From: CAYYKK01 sp046351395
Lineage (GTDB): Bacteria; Myxococcota_A; Polyangia; Polyangiales; Polyangiaceae
Reading direction: 5' to 3'
Assembly: GCA_046351395.1 (NCBI GenBank)
Contig: JAXLYP010000001.1
Span: 62,001 to 126,000, forward strand
DNA: 64,000 bases
Shown here: in pieces, positions 27,125-39,089 of the stretch
Position numbering within the stretch: position 1 is the stretch's first letter
Layout: each line of letters starts with the position of its first letter
Translations under genes and position numbers: made by a program
Notes under the pieces: model-generated
What the model was told of the DNA's origin: nothing
Database searches by the model: none
The model's input: only the letters and a program-made list of their open reading frames with translations

Positions 27125-28255
27125 TCAGGACGCGCGCACGAACGCGGAGAACGCGACCTTCAGATCGCTCGGCGTCATCGTCGGGCGGCCGAGGTCTTTG
27201 CGAGAGCCCTTCTTCACGCGCACCTCGACGAGCGCGGGACCGTCGCCCGCGGCGAGCTCCGCGAGCGCGGCGCGGAGCTCCTCTTCGTTCGTCGCGACGC
27301 GCGCGCTCTTGTAACCCGACGCCTTCGCGATGGCGCAGATGTCGATGCCGAACGCGACCGTGGGCTGCCCGCCCACGCTGTCGTGCGCGCCGTTGTTCAG
27401 GACGACGTGCTTGAAGTTCTTCGGGCCGAGGTCCGCGATCGTCGCGAGGCTACCCATGTGCATGATCACCGCGCCGTCCCCGTCCAGGCAGTACACCGGG
27501 CGCGCGGGCTTCTCGACGGCGACGCCGAGCGCGATGAGCGACGCGTGCCCCATCCCGCCGACCGTGAGCAGGTCCCCCTCGTGCGCCTCCTTGCGTCGCT
27601 CGCGCACCTCGAAGAGCTCGCGCGAGGGCATGCCGGTCGTGGACACTGTGCACGCCGACTTCGGGAGGGCCTCGACGAACAGCTCGATCGCGCGCTCGCG
27701 CGTCATCTTGTAGGGCGCATCGTCCGCCTTTTGGAGCTTGTACGCGTCGAACGTGCCCTTCTTCACGACGAGCGCGTGGGGTGCGTTGCGCGCCGACGCG
27801 TCCGCGATGGCGGCGTCGAGCGCGGCGACCGCGGCGGCCGCGTCGTCCGGCAGCACGGTCGACTTCACGCCGATCGCCGCGAGCGTCTCGAGCGTGACGG
27901 CGCCCATCTGCACGTGCTGCGGCTCGTCGTGCTCCCCGGGCATCCCGCGCCACCCGATCATCAAGAGCATCGGCACGCCGTAGATCGCCGGATCCGCGAG
28001 CGACGTGAGCGGGTTCACCGTGTTCCCGAGCCCAGAGTTCTGCATGTAGACGAGGCCGAGCTTGCCGGTCGCGAGGTAGTGGCCCATCGCGAGCGCGACG
28101 GCGCCCCCCTCGTTCGGCGTGATGACGTTCCGCTCCTTCGGCGTGTGGTCCGTCACGTACGCACAGAAGTCCTTGAGGAGGGAGTCCGGCACGCCCGCGA
28201 AGAGCGACACGCCGCGGTCGACGATGGCCTGGTAAAACGCTTGAGGGCTGATCAC
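27125..28255 (-). CDS. aepY: Phosphonopyruvate decarboxylase
   Basis: 376 residues from the GTG at 28255 (VISPQAFYQAIVDRG), the normal length for the family. The thiamine-diphosphate motif is GDGAVIMHMGSLATIADLGPKNFKHVVLNNGAHDS, and the glutamate region is TPNEGGAVALAMGHYLA. In phosphonate synthesis it converts phosphonopyruvate to phosphonoacetaldehyde; sulfopyruvate decarboxylase is a close alternative. No PEP phosphomutase or aminotransferase lies in the window, so the pathway is incomplete here. A MAPEG gene is directly downstream. Confidence 0.88.
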   Translation of the reverse strand: MISPQAFYQAIVDRGVSLFAGVPDSLLKDFCAYVTDHTPKERNVITPNEGGAVALAMGHYLATGKLGLVYMQNSGLGNTVNPLTSLADPAIYGVPMLLMIGWRGMPGEHDEPQHVQMGAVTLETLAAIGVKSTVLPDDAAAAVAALDAAIADASARNAPHALVVKKGTFDAYKLQKADDAPYKMTRERAIELFVEALPKSACTVSTTGMPSRELFEVRERRKEAHEGDLLTVGGMGHASLIALGVAVEKPARPVYCLDGDGAVIMHMGSLATIADLGPKNFKHVVLNNGAHDSVGGQPTVAFGIDICAIAKASGYKSARVATNEEELRAALAELAAGDGPALVEVRVKKGSRKDLGRPTMTPSDLKVAFSAFVRAS

Positions 28256-28299
28256 GCGCGCGACGTTATCAGCCCCCACGCCCCCCGCGAAGCCTCGGT

Positions 28300-29919
28300 C
28301 TACTGCACCGTGCAGGTCTCCGTCGCGCCGCCGAAGTTCATGACGGCGCACTTCGCGCCGTCGACGCCGTTCTGCGCGGGATCCGCTCCGTTGCCCTGGC
28401 CCGTGCCGCCCGCGCCTGCGGTGCCGCTCACGACCATCGAAGCGGCGTCGAGCGCCGGGGGTGTCGTCGTGAACACGATCGCGGCGCTGTGGCCGCCGCG
28501 ACCACCGCCTCCGCCGCCGCCCCTGCCACCGAACCCGCCGTCACCGCCGTCGCACGCCGCTTGGACTGCGCCGAGCACCGGCACGCTCCCGCTGCTCCCG
28601 CCGTTGCCCCCTTGCGCCCCCGGCTGACTCACGCCGCCGTCGCCGCCCTTGCCCCCGCTCCCGGCGGTGAGCGTCGAGGACTTGATCGTCACCGTCGCGC
28701 CGATCGACACCAAAGCGAAGGACGCGCCGCCGCCTTGCCCGCCCTTGCCGCCGTCGCCGCCACACCCGCCCGCGCCCCCGCTGCCGCCGCCGGCGCCGGG
28801 TCCGGTGACGCCGATGGCTCCGCACGAGGAGCTGCCTTTGGAGCCGCCACCCCCGCCGCCTCCTTGCCCGGGTGCGCCGGGACCGCCATCACCCGCGACG
28901 CTCGGGATGAAGCCCGCGATGGAGAGCATCCCCTTGTCCGCGCCCGCCGCGCCGTTCGGCCCGGGCGCGCCTGGAGATCCGTTCGTCCCGCCGCCGCCCG
29001 TCGCACCGACGCTGCACCCCCACTGCCCGTTCTGAGGCTGGCCCACGCCGCCCTGCCCCGCGGTCCCCGATTTGCCGGGAGATCCGTTGTTCCCCTTGCC
29101 GACCTCGCCACCGCCGCCTTGACCACCGGACGAGGCGATCACGCCGTTGCACATCTGATCGACCTGCGGCCCGCCGTTCGTCGTGGTGCCCGCGCACGCG
29201 GCCTGGCCGTTCATCCCGTCCGCGCCTTCGTTCATGTTGGTTGGAGGCGCGGACATCCCTGGGGTGCCGCTCTTGCCCGCGCCCGCGGTCACGCTGACCT
29301 GATCGAGCACGAGGTTCACCTCGCTCGCGATCACACCCATCGAACTCCCGCCGTCCGTCGTCGCGTCCACTGCCACGATGTCGACGTGGGAGACCGTCGA
29401 GTCCCCGGGACCGGCGATGACGAGCGCGGGGACGTTCGCGTCGCTCACGAGCTTCACCTTCGTGGTCGCCGCGGTGTACGTCCACGTTCGGCAGTCGAAG
29501 CCCCCGAAGATCGAGGTCCCGCCCGGGATGCTCACGGAGCCGACGAGCGAGCTCGTCGCGTCGCCGCACACGTAGATGCGCTTCGGCGCGCCGGGGAGGA
29601 CGGTCGAGAACGCTCCGGCGGGGGCTCCTTGTTGCCCGTTGCCCGTTCCCCCCTCCGCGATGAACGCCCCGCACTCCGCGGGGATCGCCATGCCCTCGGT
29701 CGGGATGCAGTCGGTCGGCGGAGCGCCGCCGGTGCCCGAGGTCGAGGCGGACGTCGTCGTCATCGTTGCGCCCGTGGTCGATCCCGAGCCGCTTCCTCCC
29801 GCAGACGCGGAGGAGGTCGAGTTCGTCGTCGTCGTCGTGTCGTCGCACCCGCCCGCTCCGACGAGCGCGGTCGCCGCCAAGATGGAAAGCGTGAGAAACC
29901 GGGGAAAGCGATCGTTCAT
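28300..29919 (-). CDS. Gly-rich low-complexity lipoprotein
   Basis: 539 residues from MNDRFPRFLTLSIL, where GGAGGTG lies seven bases before the ATG. The lipobox GAGGCDD is followed by Ser/Thr/Gly linkers. The first third contains beta-strand-like sequence with Cys. From about residue 220 the protein is dominated by Gly, Ala and Ser runs (GGGGGGSKGSSSCG; GPGAGGGSGGAGGCGGDGGKGGQ), resembling mycobacterial PE-PGRS or collagen-like tracts. It should be a secreted or surface-anchored protein. No enzymatic motif is seen. Confidence 0.78.
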   Translation of the reverse strand: MNDRFPRFLTLSILAATALVGAGGCDDTTTTTNSTSSASAGGSGSGSTTGATMTTTSASTSGTGGAPPTDCIPTEGMAIPAECGAFIAEGGTGNGQQGAPAGAFSTVLPGAPKRIYVCGDATSSLVGSVSIPGGTSIFGGFDCRTWTYTAATTKVKLVSDANVPALVIAGPGDSTVSHVDIVAVDATTDGGSSMGVIASEVNLVLDQVSVTAGAGKSGTPGMSAPPTNMNEGADGMNGQAACAGTTTNGGPQVDQMCNGVIASSGGQGGGGEVGKGNNGSPGKSGTAGQGGVGQPQNGQWGCSVGATGGGGTNGSPGAPGPNGAAGADKGMLSIAGFIPSVAGDGGPGAPGQGGGGGGGSKGSSSCGAIGVTGPGAGGGSGGAGGCGGDGGKGGQGGGASFALVSIGATVTIKSSTLTAGSGGKGGDGGVSQPGAQGGNGGSSGSVPVLGAVQAACDGGDGGFGGRGGGGGGGRGGHSAAIVFTTTPPALDAASMVVSGTAGAGGTGQGNGADPAQNGVDGAKCAVMNFGGATETCTVQ

Positions 29920-30081
29920 AGAAGCACCTCCAGCCGCAGGGACGCGGAAAGTCACGTCCAGACATAACCTTACGGAACCGTATCAGTCAAGGCGGTCGGC
30001 GCAGAGGTGCTCGGGCTGGGCGCACAAGTCGCCCGCTTGCTCCGCCGCTCGGGAGTCGGGTCGCGGGGTGGGGTTTGCTGG

Positions 30082-30126
30082 GTTCGCGGAGTTCGCGGAG
30101 TTCGCGAGGTTCGCGGAGTTCGCGCG
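30082..30126. repeat. Five tandem 9-bp units (GTTCGCGGA)
   Basis: Units start at 30082, 30091, 30100, 30109 and 30118. The third reads GTTCGCGAG and the fifth GTTCGCGCG; the other three are exact. The array lies in the 286-base gap between the Gly-rich lipoprotein start and nuoB. A multiple of three bases per unit keeps any frame open (VRGVRGVREVRGVR), but no start or ribosome site supports translation. Replication slippage is the likely origin. Confidence 0.75.
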
Positions 30127-30205
30127 ATCGATGGGCGCGCCGCTGCTGCCGCGGCTGCAGTCCGCGAGGATCGCGATCGCAGCTCGACTCAGCCCGCGTC
30201 GGAGA

Positions 30206-30781
30206 TCAGCGGGACGTCTTGAGCAGGCGCTCCGCCGGAATCGTCTGGCTGGCGAGGGCGCGCGCAGCGGGCACGGGATCCGTGCGGGGCTTCACGACGG
30301 CCGGCGTCCGATCGCCGCGAGCGATCTTGTCCTGAAGAAGCAGAAGACCATCGATCACGGCCTCGGGGCGCGGCGGGCAACCGGGCACGTAGATGTCACA
30401 GGGGACGACTTTGTCGATGCCTGCGACCGTCGTGTAGTTGTCGTAGAAGCCGCCGCACGACGCGCACGTGCCGAACGCGAGCACGTACTTCGGATCCGCC
30501 ATCTGCTCGTAGATCCGCCGGAGCGCGGGCGCTTGCCTCTGGCTGATCGTGCCGACGACCCAGAGGAGGTCCGCCTGGCGCGGAGAGAACCGCGGCGCCT
30601 CGGCGCCGAACCGCGCCATGTCGAAGCGCGGGCCCGCCATGCTCATGAACTCCATGCCACAGCACGCGGTCACGAACGGGTATTGGAAGAGCGAATACTT
30701 CTTCGCCCAGTTCACGAGCGCGTCGAGACGCGTGGTCGCGAAGCCTTGCTCGGAGCCCTCGAAGACGCGGGTCTCGGCCAT
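30206..30781 (-). CDS. nuoB: NADH-quinone oxidoreductase subunit B
   Basis: 191 residues, normal for NuoB. The N2 [4Fe-4S] ligands are the tandem Cys40-Cys41 (FVTACCGMEFM), Cys106 (AFGTCASCGGF) and Cys135 (YVPGCPPRP). NuoB carries the last iron-sulfur centre before quinone in complex I. The start is one base after the nuoA stop, so they form one transcript. The remaining nuo genes do not follow, and downstream lies the Gly-rich lipoprotein; the rest of the complex must be elsewhere. Confidence 0.95.
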   Translation of the reverse strand: MAETRVFEGSEQGFATTRLDALVNWAKKYSLFQYPFVTACCGMEFMSMAGPRFDMARFGAEAPRFSPRQADLLWVVGTISQRQAPALRRIYEQMADPKYVLAFGTCASCGGFYDNYTTVAGIDKVVPCDIYVPGCPPRPEAVIDGLLLLQDKIARGDRTPAVVKPRTDPVPAARALASQTIPAERLLKTSR

Positions 30782-30782
30782 G

Positions 30783-31139
30783 TCAGCGCTCCCACTCCAG
30801 GATGCCCTTTTTCCATTCGTAGACGAGCGCCACCACGAGCAGCGTGAGGAAGGGAGCCATCGTGAGGAGGCCCTTCCAGCCGTTCTCGCGGAACGTGACG
30901 ATCCACGGGTAGAGAAGGACGACTTCGACGTCGAGGACGACGAACAGGATCGCCGTCATGTAGAACTTCACGCTGAGCTTCGAGTGGCGGCCACCCGTGC
31001 TCTCACTCCCGCACTCGTACGGGATCATCTTCTCCGGCGTCGGGTTCTTTGGGCCGATGAACGTCGACAGCGAGAACATCGCCGCGACGAGGACGGCCGC
31101 GATCAAGAACAGGATGAGGAGCGGGATGTACGTACCCAT
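30783..31139 (-). CDS. nuoA: NADH-quinone oxidoreductase subunit A
   Basis: 118 residues with the three NuoA helices: LLILFLIAAVLVAAMFSL, FYMTAILFVVLDVEVVLLYPW and MAPFLTLLVVALVYEW. The conserved loop KMIPYECGSES with its Cys and the LDVEVVLLYPW acidic helix are diagnostic. It is a membrane subunit at the quinone-site end of complex I. nuoB follows after one base. The upstream gene is an unrelated lipoprotein 156 bases away, so this is an isolated nuoAB pair. Confidence 0.95.
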   Translation of the reverse strand: MGTYIPLLILFLIAAVLVAAMFSLSTFIGPKNPTPEKMIPYECGSESTGGRHSKLSVKFYMTAILFVVLDVEVVLLYPWIVTFRENGWKGLLTMAPFLTLLVVALVYEWKKGILEWER

Positions 31140-31153
31140 ACGGTGGACATCAT

Positions 31154-31182
31154 GACGTAGTCCCCCTCCGGGGGTGAGTCAA
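31154..31182 (-). promoter_or_regulatory. Possible nuoAB promoter
   Basis: On the minus strand TTGACT (31182-31177) and TACGTC (31159-31154) are separated by 17 bases, fitting -35/-10 spacing, 15 bases before the nuoA ATG. The -10 element is poor, and the spacer holds a CCCCC/GGGGG stem. Treat as tentative. Confidence 0.35.
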
Positions 31183-31295
31183 TCTGCGCGCCGAACACCC
31201 CGTCGGCGCCCTCCCGTCGGCGACGCGCCGAGGCTCGCCATCCCGAGCCCGAACCCGCGCGCGGCGGGCCCCTGCGCTCATCCTCGAGCCGGAGG

Positions 31296-31883
31296 CTACT
31301 GGACGGTGAACGACTGCTTGAGCGTGTCGAGCGCCGGACAGTCGGCCCCGAGCGTCGTCACGTGGAGCGTGAGCTCGACCGTCGTTCCCGCGGGCACCGC
31401 ACTGTCGGCCTGCACGTCGAACGGGACGACGGTCGACTGGGAGCCGAACAGCCCGAACAGCGTGTTGCCGCTCGAGGTGAAGCCCGGCGCGTCCGCCGAG
31501 ACGGTGAACCCCGGGTAGTTGAAGTTGTCCGCCGGGCTCTGGTTCGTGAGCGTCACCTGCATCGACGCGGACTCGCCCGGGCTCCACACGCCATCCCCGC
31601 CCGCGTCCACGAGCACGAGATCGGAGAGCGTCACGTCCTTCATCGTGGCGCAGACGTCCGCGCCGCCGACACCGCTGGATCCGCTGCCGCCCGCGCCACC
31701 ACCGGACGAGCCGGTGGAGCTCGACGAGGTGGGCGCCGACGCCCCCGTCGACGCGACGGACGTCGCGCTGGTCGACGTCACGCTCGACGTCGACCCCGAC
31801 GTGCCGTCGTCTTCGACCTGGATGTCCACGGAGCACGCACTCACCATGCAGGCCAGCCCGAACGCGAAGGAGAAGTTCTTCAT
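31296..31883 (-). CDS. Secreted lipoprotein with a CARDB/Ig-like domain
   Basis: 195 residues from MKNFSFAFGLACMVSACSV; GTGGAGG sits just upstream of the ATG. Lipobox VSAC is followed by a Ser/Thr/Gly linker of about 60 residues. The C-terminal domain (GVWSPGESASMQVTLTNQSPADNFNYPGFTVS... GTTVELTLHVTTLG) looks like a CARDB or similar beta-sandwich adhesion domain. No partner is evident. It lies upstream of nuoA on the same strand, separated by 156 bases. Confidence 0.68.
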   Translation of the reverse strand: MKNFSFAFGLACMVSACSVDIQVEDDGTSGSTSSVTSTSATSVASTGASAPTSSSSTGSSGGGAGGSGSSGVGGADVCATMKDVTLSDLVLVDAGGDGVWSPGESASMQVTLTNQSPADNFNYPGFTVSADAPGFTSSGNTLFGLFGSQSTVVPFDVQADSAVPAGTTVELTLHVTTLGADCPALDTLKQSFTVQ

Positions 31884-31964
31884 GACCTCCACTCTGCGGC
31901 CCGGAGCGTGTCCGCACAATCCGGATGATCCAATGCGCATTGTTCGGTCGAGCCGGACAAGGGG

Positions 31965-32669
31965 TCAGCGCTTCAAGAAGGCGAGCGCGCGCTCCTTCGC
32001 CTCGCGAAACCGGAGGCGCGCGTCCCCGTCGCGCGTGAAGAGGTTCCCGTACTTGGCGTCGAGCGTGGCCTTCTCGTTCGGCGTGATCCCGTACCGCGCG
32101 TACACCGCCCTGTGCTGATCCGGAGGCTTCACCTCGATCTCGGCGACCATCGCGCCGTACTGCTCCACCGTGATCGCCGCGGCTCCGCTCGCGGGCTTCG
32201 CGGCCGCGCGGGCCTCGACGAGGCGGTCGCGGTGGGCTTCGAACGCGCGCGTGAACTCCGCGCGCGCGTCCGCGCGCGTGTTGAGGAGCGGGCGATAGTG
32301 GTTCTCGAGGCGCGTGCGCGTCTGCTGCGTCCACCCGCGGCTCGCGAGCAGGATCGGCTCGTCCTGCGGGGCGACGAAGAGCTCCGCCGCGAAGACGCCG
32401 TACGCGGACAGCGTCGGGAGCGGCGGCTCCGCCTCGCCGCAGAAGCGGCGAGCCGCGTCGAACGTGGCGCGCTCGGCGGCGGCGCCCGATGGACTCGCGG
32501 CGACGGGGACTGCCCCCTCGAGTGGGGGCGTCGTCCCCTCCGCCGAGGCTCGGTCCTCCTCTGGGGCCGTGACGCGCAGCGCCCCTTCGGCCCCTTCCTC
32601 TCTTGAGGCGTTCGGGGTCTCCACGTCCCCGACGGGGGGCGATGCGGCCTTTCGCGGGGGCTCGGTCAT
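31965..32669 (-). CDS. Uncharacterised 234-residue protein
   Basis: The N-terminal 65 residues are Pro/Ala/Glu-rich and probably disordered. The rest is helical (RLENHYRPLLNTRADARAEFTRAFEAHRDRLVEARAA; VEQYGAMVAEIEVKPPDQHRAVYARYGITPNEKATLDAKYG). It has no signal peptide, membrane helix or known motif. The pattern YGxxxxEKATLDAKYG recalls small myxobacterial proteins of unknown role. Confidence rests on codon bias and a clean frame. Confidence 0.5.
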   Translation of the reverse strand: MTEPPRKAASPPVGDVETPNASREEGAEGALRVTAPEEDRASAEGTTPPLEGAVPVAASPSGAAAERATFDAARRFCGEAEPPLPTLSAYGVFAAELFVAPQDEPILLASRGWTQQTRTRLENHYRPLLNTRADARAEFTRAFEAHRDRLVEARAAAKPASGAAAITVEQYGAMVAEIEVKPPDQHRAVYARYGITPNEKATLDAKYGNLFTRDGDARLRFREAKERALAFLKR

Positions 32670-33100
32670 GCGGGGCGCCCGATGCTAGAGCGACAAACAC
32701 GTTGGAACGCGAGCAGATTCGCTCGAGTTCGTTCGTGAGGCGCACGCCCGAGGAGCGAGCACCGGAAGACCGCTCCTCCTACCCTGCGGAGCGCAGCGAC
32801 GAGGCCGTGTGGATCGCGTCGAAATCGAGCGCATGTGCCGTGGTTTCAACATGTTTGTCGCTCTCGTGCACCGACCGGTCCGCTGGCCGGGGCATTCGCG
32901 CGAGTTCACGCCCCCCGGCGAGCGACCCAGCCTGTGCCTCGCTTCTACGCGAAAGCGGGGAGCGTCTAGCCGAGAAAGGTCATGGGGCGCTTTCGATCAC
33001 GCTCCCACGGCCCGATCAGCGTCGCGAAACTCCTCGGACGGAGCCGCGGCCGAATGTGCGCCTTCAGCGCGCTCGTTGAATTCGCCTGCCGAGGCCCCGC
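32670..33100. other. 431-base intergenic region without a convincing gene
   Basis: Several short frames cross this stretch on both strands, but none has a ribosome site, family similarity or consistent codon use. The left half is occupied by a diverged inverted repeat (32687-32731 and 32820-32864). The right half next to the RND stop shows no clear element. Confidence 0.6.
32687..32864. repeat. Diverged 45-bp inverted repeat
   Basis: The segment 32687-32731 and the reverse complement of 32820-32864 align without gaps over 45 bases, with about 35 matches. The outer 13 bases, AGAGCGACAAACA, are identical. The arms enclose 88 bases. Both arms read the same peptide-like pattern (NxFVAL) in opposite directions, but no intact gene exists. 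This could be a miniature inverted-repeat element or the remains of a duplicated regulatory segment. No target-site duplication is obvious. Confidence 0.6.
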
Positions 33101-36313
<3,213 letters not shown>

Positions 36314-36325
36314 GGTGCGATCCTT

Positions 36326-37528
36326 TTACTGGACGGTTATCGGAGCCGAGTCGGAGAGCTTGTCGACGGCGTCGAGGACGATCTCGTCGCCCTCGGTGAG
36401 CTGGCCGCGGACCTCCATTTGATCGTCGAACAGCGCGCCTCGCGTCACGAGGCGCTCTTCCACGTGATCGCCGTTGCGCACGAACACGTGGTACCCGTTG
36501 CCGGTCGTGCCGACCGCGCTCTCCGGCACGAGCATCGTGGGGACGGGGTCGCCTCCGAGCGAGACCGTGGCGCGCGCGAACAGGCCGGGCTTCAGCTCGA
36601 ACTTGTCGTTCAGCACCTCCGCCTCGACGGGCAGCGTGCGGCTCGAGAGCTTCACGCTCGCCCCGAGGTGCTTCACGACGCCCGGGAACGAGCGCCCGGG
36701 GTACGCGGCGACGTGCACGTCTACGTGCGCGCCCGCGACGACGAGGCCGATGTCCGCCTCGCTCACGTCGAACCGGAAGCGCAGGATGTCGTCCTTCACG
36801 AGGACCGCGACGACCCGGCCCGGGCTCGCGAACTCGCCGGGCGAGATGCGCTTCTCCGCGATCACGCCGTCGAACGGGGCGCGCACCTTCGTGTCCTCGA
36901 GCGTCTTCTGGCTGAGGCTCGACTGGGCCTGCGCGGCGCCGAGGCCCGCGACCGCCTGGCCCACGCCGTTCTTCGCCATCTCGTACTGGGCCTCGGCGCG
37001 CTGCTTGTTGCTCTCCGCGAGGTCGAGCTGGGCCTTCGGGAGCGCGCCCTCCGTGTAGAGCGCGAGCGTGCGCTTGTAGTCCGTCTCCGCCTGCTCGAGC
37101 GCCTCCTTGGCGGCCTTCACGTCCGCCACGGCGTCCACCTCGAAGCGCTTGCCCGGATCGATGCCGAGGCGCGCGAGCTGCTGCTGCTCCGTCGCCGAGG
37201 CGGAGGCGAGGCGGAGCTTCGCCTCGCGTGGATCGAGCTCGATCAAGAGATCCCCGCGCTTCACGCGCACGCCCAGATCGATCGGCACGTTGAGCACGAC
37301 GCCGCCCGCTTGCGCGGCGATCTCGCTCCGCTCCTCCGCGTCGAGCGTGCCCGTGACGTCCAGTCGGCGAGGCAACTGCTTCGACGTGACCTTCCCGAGC
37401 TTCACCGGCACGGGCTCACGCGCAGCGGGCTTCTCGCTCGTCGCGTTCGGGTCGGGCTTGTGGCACCCGGCGACGACCATCGCCGCTGCGAGCACTGCAC
37501 CAACGGCTCCAAGTCGGCGACGGTTCAC
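36326..37528 (-). CDS. RND periplasmic adaptor (membrane-fusion) lipoprotein
   Basis: 400 residues from a GTG at 37528, chosen because AGGAGG sits six bases ahead of it; an ATG at 37552 lacks this. The lipobox VVAGC anchors the protein. The beta-barrel/lipoyl halves (GGVVLNVPIDLGVRVKRGDLLIELDPREA and KVRAPFDGVIAEKRISPGEFASPG) flank a helical hairpin with Ala/Glu/Gln repeats. This is the standard MexA/AcrA plan, joining the pump to a TolC-type channel. It precedes the pump gene by 12 bases. No local regulator is adjacent. Confidence 0.92.
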   Translation of the reverse strand: MNRRRLGAVGAVLAAAMVVAGCHKPDPNATSEKPAAREPVPVKLGKVTSKQLPRRLDVTGTLDAEERSEIAAQAGGVVLNVPIDLGVRVKRGDLLIELDPREAKLRLASASATEQQQLARLGIDPGKRFEVDAVADVKAAKEALEQAETDYKRTLALYTEGALPKAQLDLAESNKQRAEAQYEMAKNGVGQAVAGLGAAQAQSSLSQKTLEDTKVRAPFDGVIAEKRISPGEFASPGRVVAVLVKDDILRFRFDVSEADIGLVVAGAHVDVHVAAYPGRSFPGVVKHLGASVKLSSRTLPVEAEVLNDKFELKPGLFARATVSLGGDPVPTMLVPESAVGTTGNGYHVFVRNGDHVEERLVTRGALFDDQMEVRGQLTEGDEIVLDAVDKLSDSAPITVQ

Positions 37529-37717
37529 GGGCTTCCTCCTAGTGCACCCCATGGAGTCGGTCAAACCTGCAAGAACCTGATCGTCCATGCCTTTACAAAA
37601 CTTCTCAGAACGCACAGGTGGGGGCGTGGGCGCGCGTTTTCAAGATCGAGACGCGCGCGATCGTCAGGCCCTCCGCGCGCGACTCCTCGCGTGAGAGGCG
37701 ACTCAGGCACCCGTGGC

Positions 37718-39052
37718 TCAGAGCTGGCTCCGAAAGAGGCTCCAGAACCAGTCCGTGAACTTCTCCCACAACGGGCGAGTCTTCCACTCCTGCAGCGTGT
37801 ACCGCTGGCTGTCCCCGATGTCGCGCTCGTGGAACTTCACGATGGGCGCCGCGAACGCCTCCCCGATGACGACGACCGAGAGCTCGTAGTTGAGTCGGAA
37901 GCTCCGCTGGTCCAGGTTGCTCGAGCCGAGCACGGTGACGCGGCGGTCGTACACGAACGTCTTCTCGTGGAGCGTCTCCGCCGCGTAGAGGAAAATCTGC
38001 ACGCCCGCGCGGAGCAGGCGCCCGAGGAAGTGGCGGCTCGCGGCGGCGACCATCGGCAGGTCGTTGTGGAGGGGGAGGATCAGCTTGCACCCCTGCTCCA
38101 CGCGCGCGATGCGCGCGAGCGCGCGGCGGAGCCGGCCGCCGGGGATGAAGTATGCGCAGCTGATGCGGAGCTCCTCCTGCACGTGCGCGGCGAGGTGCCA
38201 GATCGCGTAGCCGAGGAGGTTCAGGAACCCCGGCTGGCTGCCGAGCGGGAGGATCGGGAGCTCCCCCATCTCGAGCGAGGCGAGCGAGGGGCGCTTCATG
38301 TCCTTGCCGGCCGCGTGATCCCACATCGCGTCGAACAGCGCGCCGATGCGCACCGACGCGGGACCGAAGATGACCGCGCCGCAGTCGCGCCACTGGCCGT
38401 GCCCGAGCGGGAAGCCCATGTAGACGTCCCCGATGTTGCGTCCGCCCGTGATCGCGAGCGCGACCTCCGTTCGATCCGCGCCGTCCGGCGGCGTGGGCGG
38501 CGGACCTTCGGCGTCGAACTCGGGGGACTTCGTCAGATCGCCCCACGCGGCGGAGGAGTCGCACACGAGGATCTTTCGGTGGTCCCGGTTGTTCGGGCTC
38601 CAATCCTGTCGGCGCCCGATCCGACTGATCCGGAGGCGCCACGGCGCGACGGGGTTGAACTCCGTGACGGCGCCGCCCGCGTCGAGGATGGGCTGGAAGA
38701 ACGCCGGGCCGGCGTTCGCGCCGCCGACGGCGTCGTAGAGGAGCCGGACGGTCACGCCGCGCGCCGCCGCCGCGACGAGCGCGTCCCGGATCTTCGTGCC
38801 GACGGTGTCCGGCTCGAAGATGTAGATCTCGAGGTCGACGCGCTTCTTCGCGTGCCCGATCGCCGCGAGCATCCACTCGAGGTGGCGCTCTCCGTCGTGC
38901 AGGTAGAACGCGTGGTTGCCGTCGAGGAACACGGGCGCCCCCACCGCGACGCTCCGCCACTGCGTGAGCTTCGCGAGCCGCGCGCGCGTCTTCAGCTTGC
39001 GCTCGAACGCGCTTCGCCACCCGTCCGAGCCGAGCGCGGGGTGTCTCGACAT
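37718..39052 (-). CDS. Phospholipase D-family protein, cardiolipin-synthase-like
   Basis: 444 residues with two HKD motifs: His158-x-Lys160...Asp165 (DHRKILVCD) and His362-x-Lys364...Asp369 (LHEKTFVYD), each with its own beta-strand core. This is the layout of bacterial ClsB-type cardiolipin synthases and related phosphatidyltransferases. There is no N-terminal membrane helix pair, which is like ClsB rather than ClsA. In the second half the GSSNLDQRSF motif follows the HKD as expected. It has its own transcription unit upstream of the RND adaptor. Confidence 0.85.
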   Translation of the reverse strand: MSRHPALGSDGWRSAFERKLKTRARLAKLTQWRSVAVGAPVFLDGNHAFYLHDGERHLEWMLAAIGHAKKRVDLEIYIFEPDTVGTKIRDALVAAAARGVTVRLLYDAVGGANAGPAFFQPILDAGGAVTEFNPVAPWRLRISRIGRRQDWSPNNRDHRKILVCDSSAAWGDLTKSPEFDAEGPPPTPPDGADRTEVALAITGGRNIGDVYMGFPLGHGQWRDCGAVIFGPASVRIGALFDAMWDHAAGKDMKRPSLASLEMGELPILPLGSQPGFLNLLGYAIWHLAAHVQEELRISCAYFIPGGRLRRALARIARVEQGCKLILPLHNDLPMVAAASRHFLGRLLRAGVQIFLYAAETLHEKTFVYDRRVTVLGSSNLDQRSFRLNYELSVVVIGEAFAAPIVKFHERDIGDSQRYTLQEWKTRPLWEKFTDWFWSLFRSQL

Positions 39053-39089
39053 GGCGCGAACATCGCACGGTTCGCCCGCCGAGAGCGGG

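Noticed and set aside
30007..30222. Small plus-strand frame with VRGVRGV repeats
   Set aside because: It is only the 9-bp tandem repeat read in frame, with no ribosome site and overlap with the end of nuoB.
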